NCBI GenBank assembly: GCA_903917235.1
Contig: CAIWZS010000247.1
Span: 1-35,999 of the forward strand
Direction of reading: 5' to 3'
DNA length: 35,999 nt
Origin: an uncultured Planctomycetaceae bacterium
GTDB lineage: Bacteria > Planctomycetota > Planctomycetia > Pirellulales > UBA1268
Under the pieces are notes generated by a model. The model was not told the DNA's origin, ran no database searches, and saw only the letters and a list, made by a program, of their open reading frames with translations. Within the stretch, counting starts at the first letter, position 1, and each line of letters opens with the position of its first letter. Shown piece after piece: positions 1 through 7,572 of the stretch. The position numbers and the translations under genes are program-made.

Positions 1-1
1 C

Positions 2-1009
2 GTCAAGGACATGGTGCCGCTGCTCGAAGCGGTCGTGCAGCAGAGCAAGCCGCTGTTGATCATCGCGGAAGAAGTCGAAGGCGAGGCGCTCGCCACGCTG
101 GTCATCAACAAGCTGCGCGGCACGTTCCACTGCGTGGCCGTGAAGGCGCCGGGCTACGGCGACCGTCGCAAGGCGATGCTCGGTGACATCGCGGTGCTCA
201 CCGGCGGCCAGGCGATCTTCAAGGATCTCGGGATCCAGCTCGACTCGGTGAAGATCACCGACCTCGGCCGCGCGAAGAAGGTGATCATCGAGGCCGAAAA
301 CACGACGATCGTGAGCGGAGCCGGGTCGAAGGACGCGATCGACGGTCGCGTCCGGCAGATCCGTGACGAGATCGAGAAGACGACGAGCGACTACGACCGC
401 GAGAAGCTCCAGGAACGGCTGGCCAAACTCGCCGGCGGCGTCGCGCAGATCAACGTGGGGGCGGCCACCGAGACGGAGATGAAGGAGCGAAAGGCCCTCA
501 TCGACGACGCGAAAAGCGCCGTGCAGGCGGCCCTCGCGGAGGGGATCGTGCCGGGCGGCGGCGTCGCCCTCGTTCGCAGCGAGAAGGCGGTCGCAGGCCT
601 CGATCTCGACGGCGATGAGCGGCTCGGCGCCACGATCGTCAAGAACGCCCTCCATTACCCGCTCGAGGCGATCGCCTCCAACGCCGGCGTGGACGGCTCG
701 GTGGTGGTGAACCGCGTGCGGCACCTCAAGGGGAAGAACGAGGGCTACGACGCCGACAAGGGCGAGTACTGCGACCTGGTGAGCGCCGGGGTCATCGACC
801 CGGCGAAGGTCGTGCGCACGGCGCTGCAGAACGCGGCGAGCGTGGCGGCCCTGCTGCTGACGACCGACTCCCTCATCACCGAGATCCCCAAGGAAGAGGA
901 GGAGGCCGGCGGCGATCACCATGACCACGGCATGGGCGGCGGCATGGGCGGCATGGGTGGGATGGGCGGCGGCATGGGCGGGATGGGTGGCATGGGCGGC
1001 ATGATGTGA
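2..1009 (+). CDS. groEL: Chaperonin GroEL, 5'-truncated by the window edge (GGM-tailed copy)
   Basis: This is the C-terminal ~335 residues of a 60-kDa chaperonin, the cytosolic folding cage that works with the GroES lid. The frame is open from base 2, so the ORF-track ATG at 11 is internal. Seen: the apical-domain stretch [15 protein letters not shown], the [10 protein letters not shown] segment, the IVPGGGVAL turn of the ATP site, and [12 protein letters not shown] near the end. The C-terminus is the classic Gly-Gly-Met tail, here preceded by EEEE and a short His cluster (HHDHG), which is unusual and might bind metal. The gene lies 103 bases before groES, so it is probably the main folding copy, paired with that lid. 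I see no CIRCE-type inverted repeat in the gap, and the true promoter lies outside the window. Identity is essentially certain. Confidence 0.97.
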   Translation, partial: VKDMVPLLEAVVQQSKPLLIIAEEVEGEALATLVINKLRGTFHCVAVKAPGYGDRRKAMLGDIAVLTGGQAIFKDLGIQLDSVKITDLGRAKKVIIEAENTTIVSGAGSKDAIDGRVRQIRDEIEKTTSDYDREKLQERLAKLAGGVAQINVGAATETEMKERKALIDDAKSAVQAALAEGIVPGGGVALVRSEKAVAGLDLDGDERLGATIVKNALHYPLEAIASNAGVDGSVVVNRVRHLKGKNEGYDADKGEYCDLVSAGVIDPAKVVRTALQNAASVAALLLTTDSLITEIPKEEEEAGGDHHDHGMGGGMGGMGGMGGGMGGMGGMGGMM

Positions 1010-1112
1010 TGCTGCCCGGCGCCGGAGTCTCCTGTTTCCGTCACCACCTTCGATTCACGACAGCGTGTTCCTGACAAACAATCCCTGATCACTCTCACGG
1101 AGAAACCTGCAG

Positions 1113-1418
1113 ATGGCCGCGAAGAACCTGAAGATTCGCCCGCTCGAAGATCGTGTCGTCGTCGAGCCCGTCGAGGCCGAGGAGCGGACGGCCGGAGGCA
1201 TCGTGCTGCCCGACACCGCCAAGGAAAAGCCGCAGCGCGGCCACGTCGTCGCGCTCGGACCCGGCAAGCTGCTCGAGAGCGGCCAGCGGGCTCCGCTGTC
1301 GGTGTCGGTCGGCGACGAGGTGATCTACGGCAAGTATTCGGGCAGCGACATCGAGGTTGACGGCCACGACGTGAAGATCCTCCGCGAGAGCGACATCCTC
1401 GCGAAGGTGCTCAGCTGA
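1113..1418 (+). CDS. groES: Co-chaperonin GroES
   Basis: A 101-residue co-chaperonin, the heptameric lid that caps GroEL and encloses the substrate chamber. Seen: N-terminal [18 protein letters not shown], the mobile-loop region [20 protein letters not shown], the [11 protein letters not shown] segment and the C-terminal [14 protein letters not shown], all in family order and at normal length. The ATG at 1113 follows a GGAGAAA stretch about ten bases upstream. It sits between two GroEL genes, 103 bases after the first and 95 before the second, in an apparent groEL-groES-groEL operon. The lid may serve either or both chaperonins; the sequence does not decide this. Confidence 0.98.
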   Translation: MAAKNLKIRPLEDRVVVEPVEAEERTAGGIVLPDTAKEKPQRGHVVALGPGKLLESGQRAPLSVSVGDEVIYGKYSGSDIEVDGHDVKILRESDILAKVLS

Positions 1419-1513
1419 CCGCGTGAGCCCGCGCACCACGCGCGTGGTGCCGGCTCCCGCCGACCGCTTCCATTCCCCGACGACCTTCCCGCGTTTCCTA
1501 CGGAGAGACAGAC

Positions 1514-3133
1514 GTGCCCAAGCAACTCATGTTCGACGACAGCGCCCGTGCGAAGCTGCTCAAGGGCGTCGAGAAACTCGCCGGTGCGGTGGCGGTGACG
1601 ATGGGCCCCACGGGGCGGAACGTCATCATTGACAAGTCGTTCGGCGGCCCGACCGTGACGAAGGACGGCGTGACGGTGAGCAAGGAGGTCGACCTCGAGG
1701 ACGCCTTCGAGAACATGGGGGCGAAGCTGGTCAACGAGGTGGCGTCGAAGACGAGCGACCTGGCCGGCGACGGCACCACGACGGCGACCGTGCTGGCCCG
1801 GGCGATCTTCCGCGAAGGCACGCGGAACGTGGCCGCCGGCTCGAACCCAACCGCGGTGCGGCGCGGCATCGAGAAGGGCGTCGCGGCGGCCGTGCAGCGG
1901 CTCATGGAGATGGCCCGCAAGGTGGAGCGGCCCGAGGAGATCGCCCAGGTCGGTGCGATCAGCGCCAACCACGACCGTGCGATCGGCGACCTTCTCGCCG
2001 AGGCCCTGCAGAAGGTGGGCAAGGACGGTGTGATCACCGTCGAGGAGGGCAAGACGACCGAGACGACCGTGCGCTTCGTGGACGGCATGCAGTTCGACAA
2101 GGGTTTCGTGTCGCCGTACTTCGTCAACAAGCCGGCCGAGATGGAGTGCCAGCTCGACGACGCCCTGATCCTCATCCACGAGAAGAAGATTTCGAACCTG
2201 CGGGATCTCCTGCCGCTCCTCGAGAAGGTGGCGCAGTCGGGCAAGCCGCTGCTCATCATCGCCGAGGACGTCGACGGCGACGCCCTGACGGCGCTCGTCG
2301 TCAACAAGCTGCGCGGCGTGCTCAATGTCTGCGCGGCGAAGGCGCCGGGCTTCGGGGACCGACGCAAGGCGATGCTCGCCGACATCGCCACGCTCACCGG
2401 TGGCACGCTCATCAGCGAGGACCTCGGCCTGAAGCTCGAAAGCCTCGACCTCTCGCACCTCGGTCGCGCCAAGAGCGTGACCGTGGACAAGGGGGAGACG
2501 ACGATCGTCGAGGGCGCGGGCAAGCAGTCCGAGGTGCAGGCCCGGGTGCACCAGATCCGCAACCAGATCGAGGGCACCGAGAGCGAGTACGACCGCGAGA
2601 AGCTGCAGGAGCGGCTCGCGAAGCTCACCGGCGGTGTCGCGATCGTATCGGTCGGCGCCGGGACCGAGGCCGAGATGAAGCAGAAGAAGGCCCGCGTGGA
2701 GGACGCCCTCCATGCGACCCGCGCCGCGGTCGAGGAGGGGATCGTGCCGGGCGGCGGCGTCGCCCTGCTGCGGTGCCGCGATGCCGTCGAGAAGGCGCGG
2801 GGCCAGGCGAAGGGAGACGAGAAGATCGGCGTGGACATCGTGCTGCACGCGCTCGAGGCTCCGATCCGGCAGATCGCGGAGAACGGCGGCATCGACGGCG
2901 CGGTGGTCGCCGACGAGGTGGCCGGAAAGGATCTCAACGTCGGCTTCGACGCCAACAAGGGCGAATACGTCGACATGCTGAAGGCCGGGATCATCGATCC
3001 GGTCAAGGTCGTGCGGGTCGCGCTCACGAATGCGGCGAGCATCTCGGGTCTCCTGCTCACGACCGAGGCCCTCGTCACGAATCTCGACAAGGACGACGCC
3101 AAGAAGCGGAAGATCGAGGGCAGCGTGCGGTGA
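1514..3133 (+). CDS. groEL: Chaperonin GroEL, second copy without GGM tail
   Basis: A complete 539-residue 60-kDa chaperonin. Seen: the nucleotide-binding KDGVTV (Asp51) and AGDGTTT (85-90) motifs, apical-domain [35 protein letters not shown] and the late [12 protein letters not shown] motif, all intact, so ATPase function should be kept. The GTG start at 1514 is supported by GGAGAG eight bases upstream. The C-terminus ends in a charged [10 protein letters not shown]-type tail instead of Gly-Gly-Met, so this copy differs from the upstream GroEL exactly where the tail projects into the folding chamber. Multiple diverged GroELs are known in planctomycetes and elsewhere, often with split housekeeping and specialised roles; which role this one has is inference. 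dnaJ follows after 152 bases. Confidence 0.97.
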   Translation: MPKQLMFDDSARAKLLKGVEKLAGAVAVTMGPTGRNVIIDKSFGGPTVTKDGVTVSKEVDLEDAFENMGAKLVNEVASKTSDLAGDGTTTATVLARAIFREGTRNVAAGSNPTAVRRGIEKGVAAAVQRLMEMARKVERPEEIAQVGAISANHDRAIGDLLAEALQKVGKDGVITVEEGKTTETTVRFVDGMQFDKGFVSPYFVNKPAEMECQLDDALILIHEKKISNLRDLLPLLEKVAQSGKPLLIIAEDVDGDALTALVVNKLRGVLNVCAAKAPGFGDRRKAMLADIATLTGGTLISEDLGLKLESLDLSHLGRAKSVTVDKGETTIVEGAGKQSEVQARVHQIRNQIEGTESEYDREKLQERLAKLTGGVAIVSVGAGTEAEMKQKKARVEDALHATRAAVEEGIVPGGGVALLRCRDAVEKARGQAKGDEKIGVDIVLHALEAPIRQIAENGGIDGAVVADEVAGKDLNVGFDANKGEYVDMLKAGIIDPVKVVRVALTNAASISGLLLTTEALVTNLDKDDAKKRKIEGSVR

Positions 3134-3154
3134 CGGACGGCTGGATGCCGTCCG
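3134..3154 (+). terminator. Hairpin directly after the groEL2 stop codon
   Basis: Immediately after the TGA is a perfect 8-bp stem, CGGACGGC, with loop TGGAT and return arm GCCGTCCG. There is no T tract, so it is not a typical intrinsic terminator. It could be an attenuator, an RNA-processing site or a 3'-end stabiliser separating groEL2 from dnaJ expression. Confidence 0.4.
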
Positions 3155-3171
3155 CCGTGGTGCGGCCGCCC

Positions 3172-3219
3172 CTGGATGGTGTGCTGGACGGCGTGCTGAA
3201 TGGCGCCCTCGATGGGCCC
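3172..3219 (+). repeat. Four degenerate tandem copies of a 12-base unit
   Basis: Consecutive units read CTGGATGGTGTG, CTGGACGGCGTG, CTGAATGGCGCC and CTCGATGGGCCC. They lie in the 152-base gap between groEL2 and dnaJ. A 35-codon frame (ATG at 3145, stop at 3250-3252) would translate them as LDGV/LDGV/LNGA/LDGP. No ribosome-binding site or family supports a real small protein, so I record the repeat only. Confidence 0.6.
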
Positions 3220-3285
3220 TTCGGCACGTCGCGCCCGGGCGACGACGGGTGACGGACACGGCACAGCGGGAGGTGACGTCACCCC

Positions 3286-4443
3286 ATGGTCGGCCAGCGT
3301 GACTTTTACGAGGTGCTCGGGGTCGAGCGGCGGGCGACCGCCGCGCAGATCACCGACGCCTACCGCAAGCTCGCGATCCGGTTTCACCCGGACAAGAATC
3401 CGGGCAATCCGGATGCGGCCGCGAGCTTCAAGGAGGCCGCGCGGGCCTACGAGGTGCTTTCCGACACCGATCTGCGGGCCCGCTACGACCGCTTCGGCCA
3501 CGCCGGGGTCGAGGGGGGTGGCCGCCATGACTTCAACGATATCTCCGACGTCTTCGAGGCGTTCGGCGACCTCTTCGGCGGCGGCATCTTCGGCGAGGCG
3601 TTCGGGGGAGGCCGGCGGCGCGGTCCTCGGGCCCGCAAGGGCCGTGACGTCTTCTGCCAGGTGCGGCTGTCGCTCGTCGAGGCCGCCCGCGGGACGAATC
3701 GGACGATCACCTTCGGGCGTCACGAACCGTGCACCGCCTGCGACGGCAGCGGGGCGAAGTCCGGGACGAAGCCGCAGCCGTGCGACTATTGCAGCGGCCA
3801 GGGCCAGGTGATCCAGCAGGCGGGCGTGTTTCGCCTGCAGACCACCTGCCCGGCATGTCGGGGCGCGGGGGCGGTGATTCGCGAGAAGTGCGCCGGCTGT
3901 GGTGGAGAGGGCTTCACCGAGGAACAGGTCGAGCGGCGGGTGACGATCCCGGCCGGCGTCGACAGCGACGTGCGGGTGCGTCTCGCGGGCGAGGGAGAGC
4001 CGGGAGGCAACGGCGGACCGCCGGGAGACTGCTACTGCGTCATCGAGATCGAGGCGCATCCGTTCCTCACCCGCGAGGGGCGCGACCTCCACTGCGAGAT
4101 TCCGGTGACGTTCTCCCAGGCGGCGCTCGGCGCCACGATCGACGTCCCCACCCTCGACGGGCCGCGGCCCCTGGAGATCGCCCGGGGCACGCAGGCCGGT
4201 GACGTGATCCGCGTGCGCGGACTCGGCATGCCCGAGGTGCGCGGCCGGGGCGTCGGCGACCTGCACGTGCACGTGCACGTCGAGGTGCCGAAGACACTCT
4301 CACCCAAGGCCGAGTCGCTCCTGCGCGAACTGGCCGCGGAGGAGCATGCGGCGGTGAGTCCCAGACGATCCTCGTTCTTCAGCCGGCTGGCCGAATATTT
4401 CCAGGGTCGGGAGGGCGAGGGCACCGAGGAGGTGAAGGAGTGA
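3286..4443 (+). CDS. dnaJ: Chaperone DnaJ (Hsp40)
   Basis: A full-length type I J-protein of 385 residues that hands unfolded substrates to DnaK and triggers its ATPase. Domains in order: J domain with HPD at 34-36; a Gly/Phe-rich linker (DLFGGGIFGEAFGGG); a zinc-finger domain with four CxxCxGxG motifs (CTACDGSG, CDYCSGQG, CPACRGAG, CAGCGGEG); and the C-terminal substrate-binding beta domains (GDLHVHVHVEV). The C-terminal ~45 residues form a charged tail. The stop overlaps the grpE GTG start (GTGA), so the pair is translationally coupled. No dnaK lies in the window, so the partner must be encoded elsewhere. Confidence 0.97.
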   Translation: MVGQRDFYEVLGVERRATAAQITDAYRKLAIRFHPDKNPGNPDAAASFKEAARAYEVLSDTDLRARYDRFGHAGVEGGGRHDFNDISDVFEAFGDLFGGGIFGEAFGGGRRRGPRARKGRDVFCQVRLSLVEAARGTNRTITFGRHEPCTACDGSGAKSGTKPQPCDYCSGQGQVIQQAGVFRLQTTCPACRGAGAVIREKCAGCGGEGFTEEQVERRVTIPAGVDSDVRVRLAGEGEPGGNGGPPGDCYCVIEIEAHPFLTREGRDLHCEIPVTFSQAALGATIDVPTLDGPRPLEIARGTQAGDVIRVRGLGMPEVRGRGVGDLHVHVHVEVPKTLSPKAESLLRELAAEEHAAVSPRRSSFFSRLAEYFQGREGEGTEEVKE

Positions 4444-4952
4444 GCGGCGTGGATCATCCGGACGACATGCCCCATGCCACCGCGGCGGACGAGTCGCCTT
4501 CGGGACATGGGTCGGCCGACGACCAGGTGCGGGAGGCGCAGGACCGCCTCCTGCGGACCCAGGCGGAACTGGAGAATTTCCGCAAGCGGTCGCGACGCGA
4601 GTTCGAGGAGGCCCAGCGGTATCGCGAGGTCGACCTGCTCCGTGACCTGCTGCCGGTGCTCGACAACGTGCATCGGGCGCTCGAGGCGTCGGCCCGCACC
4701 GACGACGTCGAGAGCCTCCGCGCGGGATTTCGCATGACCGCCCAGCAGATCGAGAAGGTGCTCGCCGACCACGGCTGCCGCGCCATCGAGACCGACGGCG
4801 CGGCGTTCGACCCGACGGTGCACGACGCGATCCTCGAGCAGCCGGCGCCGGGAATCGTGCCGGGTACGGTCGTCGGCACGGCGGTCCGCGGGTACACGCT
4901 GCACGATCGCGTGGTCCGCCCGGCACAGGTGATCGTGGCGAAGGGAGCGTGA
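4440..4952 (+). CDS. grpE: Nucleotide exchange factor GrpE
   Basis: A 170-residue GrpE, which releases ADP from DnaK to reset the chaperone cycle. Seen: an acidic disordered N-terminus of about 25 residues, the long coiled-coil helix (RLLRTQAELENFRKRSRRE), the LLRDLLPVLDNVHRALE segment, and the beta-domain motifs FDPTVHDAI and GYTLHDRVVRPAQVIVAKG. The GTG start overlaps the dnaJ stop by four bases. The FmdB-like gene starts three bases after the stop. The compact arrangement implies co-expression of the DnaK co-chaperones. Confidence 0.96.
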   Translation: MSGVDHPDDMPHATAADESPSGHGSADDQVREAQDRLLRTQAELENFRKRSRREFEEAQRYREVDLLRDLLPVLDNVHRALEASARTDDVESLRAGFRMTAQQIEKVLADHGCRAIETDGAAFDPTVHDAILEQPAPGIVPGTVVGTAVRGYTLHDRVVRPAQVIVAKGA

Positions 4953-4955
4953 GCG

Positions 4956-5270
4956 ATGCCGACGTATGACTACGTGTGCGACGCGTGTGGACACGCCTTC
5001 GAGCTGTTCCAGCCGATGACCGAGAATCCGAAAAAGACCTGCCCCTCGTGCAAGAAGAAGAAGCTGCGTCGCCTCATCGGGGCGGGTGCCGCGCTCGTGT
5101 TCAAGGGATCGGGTTTCTACAAGACCGACTACCGCAGCGAGTCGTACAAAAAGGGAGCGGCGGCCGACTCCGGCGGGGATGCGAAGCCGGCGGGCAAGCA
5201 GGGCGGGTCGTCGTCCGACGGCGGCGGCTCGGGGGGCGGTTCGTCCAAGCCGGCGTCGCAGGGAGACTGA
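4956..5270 (+). CDS. FmdB-family zinc-ribbon protein
   Basis: A 104-residue protein beginning MPTYDYVCDACGH, the hallmark of the FmdB / putative regulatory zinc-ribbon family. The zinc ligands are Cys8, Cys11, Cys29 and Cys32. After the ribbon comes an FKGSGFYKTDYR motif common to the family, then a low-complexity Gly/Ser/Lys tail. The family was named after a proposed regulator of formamidase and amidase genes, but its biochemical role is poorly defined and I make no specific claim here. It lies three bases after grpE and three before yacG, so it is part of the chaperone operon. Confidence 0.9.
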   Translation: MPTYDYVCDACGHAFELFQPMTENPKKTCPSCKKKKLRRLIGAGAALVFKGSGFYKTDYRSESYKKGAAADSGGDAKPAGKQGGSSSDGGGSGGGSSKPASQGD

Positions 5271-5273
5271 GCG

Positions 5274-5480
5274 ATGCCCCGCTGCCCGGTCTGCTCGGCC
5301 GCGGTCGACCTGGTCGTCGCGACCGCCGCGCCGTTCTGCAGCGAGCGGTGCCGCCTCATCGATCTGGGCCGATGGCTCGGCGAGTCCTACCAGGTGCCGC
5401 TTCCCCGGCACGCAGCCGAGGATGACGAGGACGAGCAGGCGGGCACGGGCGGCCCGGCGCATCCCGCGGACGACGAATGA
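5274..5480 (+). CDS. yacG: DNA gyrase inhibitor YacG (zinc-binding)
   Basis: A 68-residue YacG-like protein. Seen: zinc ligands Cys4-x2-Cys7 and Cys22-x3-Cys26, then the family signature CRLIDLGRWLGESYQVP, followed by a short acidic disordered tail. YacG of E. coli binds GyrB and inhibits gyrase; the same role is inferred here from family membership. It is the last gene of the tight grpE-fmdB-yacG run. A new promoter-like box follows 30 bases after its stop. Confidence 0.93.
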   Translation: MPRCPVCSAAVDLVVATAAPFCSERCRLIDLGRWLGESYQVPLPRHAAEDDEDEQAGTGGPAHPADDE

Positions 5481-5509
5481 CCCGGCTGCGCGATCGGATC
5501 GGGTGCCCT

Positions 5510-5515
5510 ATACTC
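5510..5515 (+). promoter_or_regulatory. Candidate -10 box TATACT ahead of the membrane-protein gene
   Basis: TATACT stands out in the GC-rich yacG/membrane-protein gap, 63 bases before the ATG at 5579. The expected -35 position reads GCTGCG, only a weak match. It suggests the downstream gene has its own promoter rather than reading through from the chaperone operon. Confidence 0.45.
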
Positions 5516-5578
5516 CGTCGCCACGCGTGAATCGGCACCGGCGTCAGGTCCGCGTGCGCGTGCAGGATCGAGGGCACC

Positions 5579-6739
5579 ATGACGACCGACAGGACGATGA
5601 CCGGGAGTGTCCCGCCCGGAGGCGTGGTTCACGAAATCCGCTGGAGCGAGGCGTTGCCCTGGTGGCTGCTCGTGCGGGCGGCCGGTGCGGCGTTCTCGCC
5701 GTCGGTGATCCTGCTTGCGGCCTTCGGCGCCGTGGCCGCGTGGGCTGGCTGGTCGATCGCGGATCAGCTCGGCATTCCCGGCGTGGCGCGTCCGCTGGTG
5801 GCCGACGCCGATGCGGGTGGCATCGCCTCCCTCCCGTCCGCCGGTCTCGTCCCGAGTCGCCGCGGCGTGCCCTGGCTCGCGTGGGCCGCGACGCTCCTGC
5901 CACGCACGGCCGCTGACGTGGTCGGCCTCCTCGGGGTGCCCTTTCGCGCCTCGGCGAGCTTCGCCGAGATGACCGGTGCCCTGCTCCGTCTCGGCTGGTT
6001 CATCCTGGTCTGGGCGATCTTCGGCACCGCCATCAGCAGGCAGGTGGGCCTCTCGCTTTCGGGCGAGGAGGCGCCCGGCGTCGTCGGCGCCACGCTCTAC
6101 GGATCCCGCAAATGGCTCCCCGCCTTCAACTCCGTGCTCTTCGTGCTCGCCGGCATCGCGGTGCTCAGCGTGCCCGGCGCGGTGCTGGGGCTGCTCATGC
6201 GCACCGGCTGGGGGCTCGCGATCGCCGGGGTGGTCTGGCCGCTCGTGCTCGCCGGCGCGCTGGTGCTGGCGATCCTCGCCATCGGCGTCGCGGCGGGCTG
6301 GCCACTGATGGTGGCGTGCGTCGGTGTCGAGCGCGGCGACAGTTTCCAGGCGATCTCGACGGCGTTTTCGTACCTCTACCAGCGGCCGCTGCACGTCGCG
6401 TTCTACGGCGCGGTGGCGGTGGTCGTGGCCGTGCCCGCGCTTGCGGCAGCGGGTGTCTTCGCCGATGCGACGAGCGGGCTGGCGGTGTGGGCGGCGAGTT
6501 TCGGGATGGGGCACGCCCGCACCGAGCAGGTGCTCGTGGGGCTCGCGGGTGGTGCCGACGCCTCCTGGGGCATGCGGGCGATCGCCTTCTGGCACCGCGG
6601 ACTCGAGACGCTCTTGTCGTCGTTCGGCTGGGGCTACTTCTGGTCGCTCGTCACGGCCGGCTATCTGCTCCTGCGGCAGGACGTGGACGGCACGGAACTC
6701 GACGAGGTCGTGCTCGACGAACCGGGCACGGCGGGCTGA
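5579..6739 (+). CDS. Multi-pass membrane protein of unknown function
   Basis: A 386-residue integral membrane protein I cannot assign to a named family. By eye there are about six or seven hydrophobic segments: around residues 30-60 (SVILLAAFGAVAAWAGW), 140-160 (LGWFILVWAIFGTAI), three closely spaced between about 180 and 245, one near 285-300 (GAVAVVVAVPALAAAGVF), and a last one near 350-370. No catalytic or transporter motif is visible. The short C-terminus is acidic (DGTELDEVVLDE). The ATG at 5579 was kept because the preceding leader carries a candidate promoter. The gene converges with the receiver gene, leaving only 29 bases between them. It could be a permease or a membrane scaffold. 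Confidence 0.8.
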   Translation: MTTDRTMTGSVPPGGVVHEIRWSEALPWWLLVRAAGAAFSPSVILLAAFGAVAAWAGWSIADQLGIPGVARPLVADADAGGIASLPSAGLVPSRRGVPWLAWAATLLPRTAADVVGLLGVPFRASASFAEMTGALLRLGWFILVWAIFGTAISRQVGLSLSGEEAPGVVGATLYGSRKWLPAFNSVLFVLAGIAVLSVPGAVLGLLMRTGWGLAIAGVVWPLVLAGALVLAILAIGVAAGWPLMVACVGVERGDSFQAISTAFSYLYQRPLHVAFYGAVAVVVAVPALAAAGVFADATSGLAVWAASFGMGHARTEQVLVGLAGGADASWGMRAIAFWHRGLETLLSSFGWGYFWSLVTAGYLLLRQDVDGTELDEVVLDEPGTAG

Positions 6740-6768
6740 CGCCCATGCCGCGGCCGCACGCGTGATCC

Positions 6769-7164
6769 TCACCCGCGCCAGCGGCGGACGAGCGCCGGAA
6801 ACGAGCCGAGGAGTTCGCCCCGGCTGATCGCCTCGTCGGCGCCTGCCGCGACGGCATCGTCGAGCCGCTGCCGCGCGACGTGCGGACCGAAGGCGACGAG
6901 CCGCGGGAGCGTCGCCCGTGCGGAGTCCCCTCGTGCGTCGCCCTGCGGCTCGCCCACCACCGCACGGAGCCGGCTGACGATGACGGCGGCGTCGCCCGGC
7001 ACGCCCTGCAGGTCGAGCAGGACGACGTCGCAGGGCCCTTCGGGCGCGGGGCCATCGAGGGTCCGCAGCGTCTCCACCCGTGCGCCGTGCTCGCGGCCGA
7101 GCGCGGCGACACGACTGGTCGCCATCAGGTCCGGTGAGACGAGCAGGATCCGAAGATCGTCCAT
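6769..7164 (-). CDS. Degenerate response-regulator receiver protein
   Basis: A 131-residue single-domain protein with a receiver-like pattern: beta-1 ILLVSPD, beta-3 CDVVLLDLQ with the candidate phospho-acceptor Asp51, beta-4 RLVAFGPH and a final ISRGEL stretch. Canonical receivers have an acidic pair after beta-1, a Thr/Ser after beta-4 and a Lys after beta-5. Here these read S-P-D, G and R, so phosphorylation chemistry is probably weak or lost. No output domain is fused. It is the last gene of the minus-strand run metalloprotease, P-II-like protein, receiver (73 bases after the P-II-like stop), which suggests an adaptor role in the same response. Fold assignment is moderately sure; function unknown. 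Confidence 0.7.
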   Translation of the reverse strand: MDDLRILLVSPDLMATSRVAALGREHGARVETLRTLDGPAPEGPCDVVLLDLQGVPGDAAVIVSRLRAVVGEPQGDARGDSARATLPRLVAFGPHVARQRLDDAVAAGADEAISRGELLGSFPALVRRWRG

Positions 7165-7237
7165 CGCATGCTCCCGCGTGTCTTCCCGTCCGCCGCCTCA
7201 GCCCGCCGCCACGTCCTGCCCGGGTGACGGCCGGCGG

Positions 7238-7546
7238 TCAGACCGCCTCCGGACCCCGCACCGAGCGGTAGATCTGGACGGCCTCGGCCATCGGCAGCAC
7301 GCACACGCGGCCCGCGGTCGGGTCGCCGCCGGCACCGATCACCGCCGCCACGGCATCGAGCGTGCGTCCCACGAAGTCGTCGTTCACCGCGATTTCGAGC
7401 ACGACCTCCTGGGCAAGGACGTCCGGGACCTGCAGATCATAGCCGTGTGCGTCGGCGACCGTCATGCGGGTGACGTGGATGGCGGCGAGCGCCTGACGCA
7501 CGCCCTCGACGAGCCCCGGATGCAGGACCGCGACCACCAGTCGCAT
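7238..7546 (-). CDS. P-II-like signalling protein with shortened T-loop
   Basis: A 102-residue P-II (GlnB/GlnK)-like protein. The match to the family is clear in the N-terminal strand and helix (LVEGVRQALAAIHVTRMTV), in the second beta-alpha unit (VLEIAVNDDFVGRTLDAVAAVI) and in the C-terminal EAVQIYRSVRG. Where GlnB carries its long T-loop with the uridylylated Tyr51, this protein is about eleven residues shorter and has no such Tyr. The B-loop, normally TGKIGDGKIFV, reads GGDPTAGRVCV. It therefore probably does not contact the usual partners (AmtB, GlnD) and may bind a different ligand. It starts 26 bases after the metalloprotease stop, so the two are co-transcribed. Confidence 0.8.
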   Translation of the reverse strand: MRLVVAVLHPGLVEGVRQALAAIHVTRMTVADAHGYDLQVPDVLAQEVVLEIAVNDDFVGRTLDAVAAVIGAGGDPTAGRVCVLPMAEAVQIYRSVRGPEAV

Positions 7547-7572
7547 GCGGACCCTCCCGGGGCGTGCGGACG

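Noticed and set aside
1010-1112. Possible CIRCE (HrcA) element before groES
   Set aside because: No inverted repeat resembling TTAGCACTC-N9-GAGTGCTAA is present in this gap.
3145-3252. 35-codon frame over the 12-base repeats
   Set aside because: No ribosome-binding site, no homologue recognised, and its repetitive content follows from the DNA repeat.
1498-4278. Minus-strand ORF of 926 aa over groEL2 and dnaJ
   Set aside because: It is the antisense shadow of two unmistakable chaperone genes; its translation is low-complexity Ser/Arg/Pro with no family motifs.
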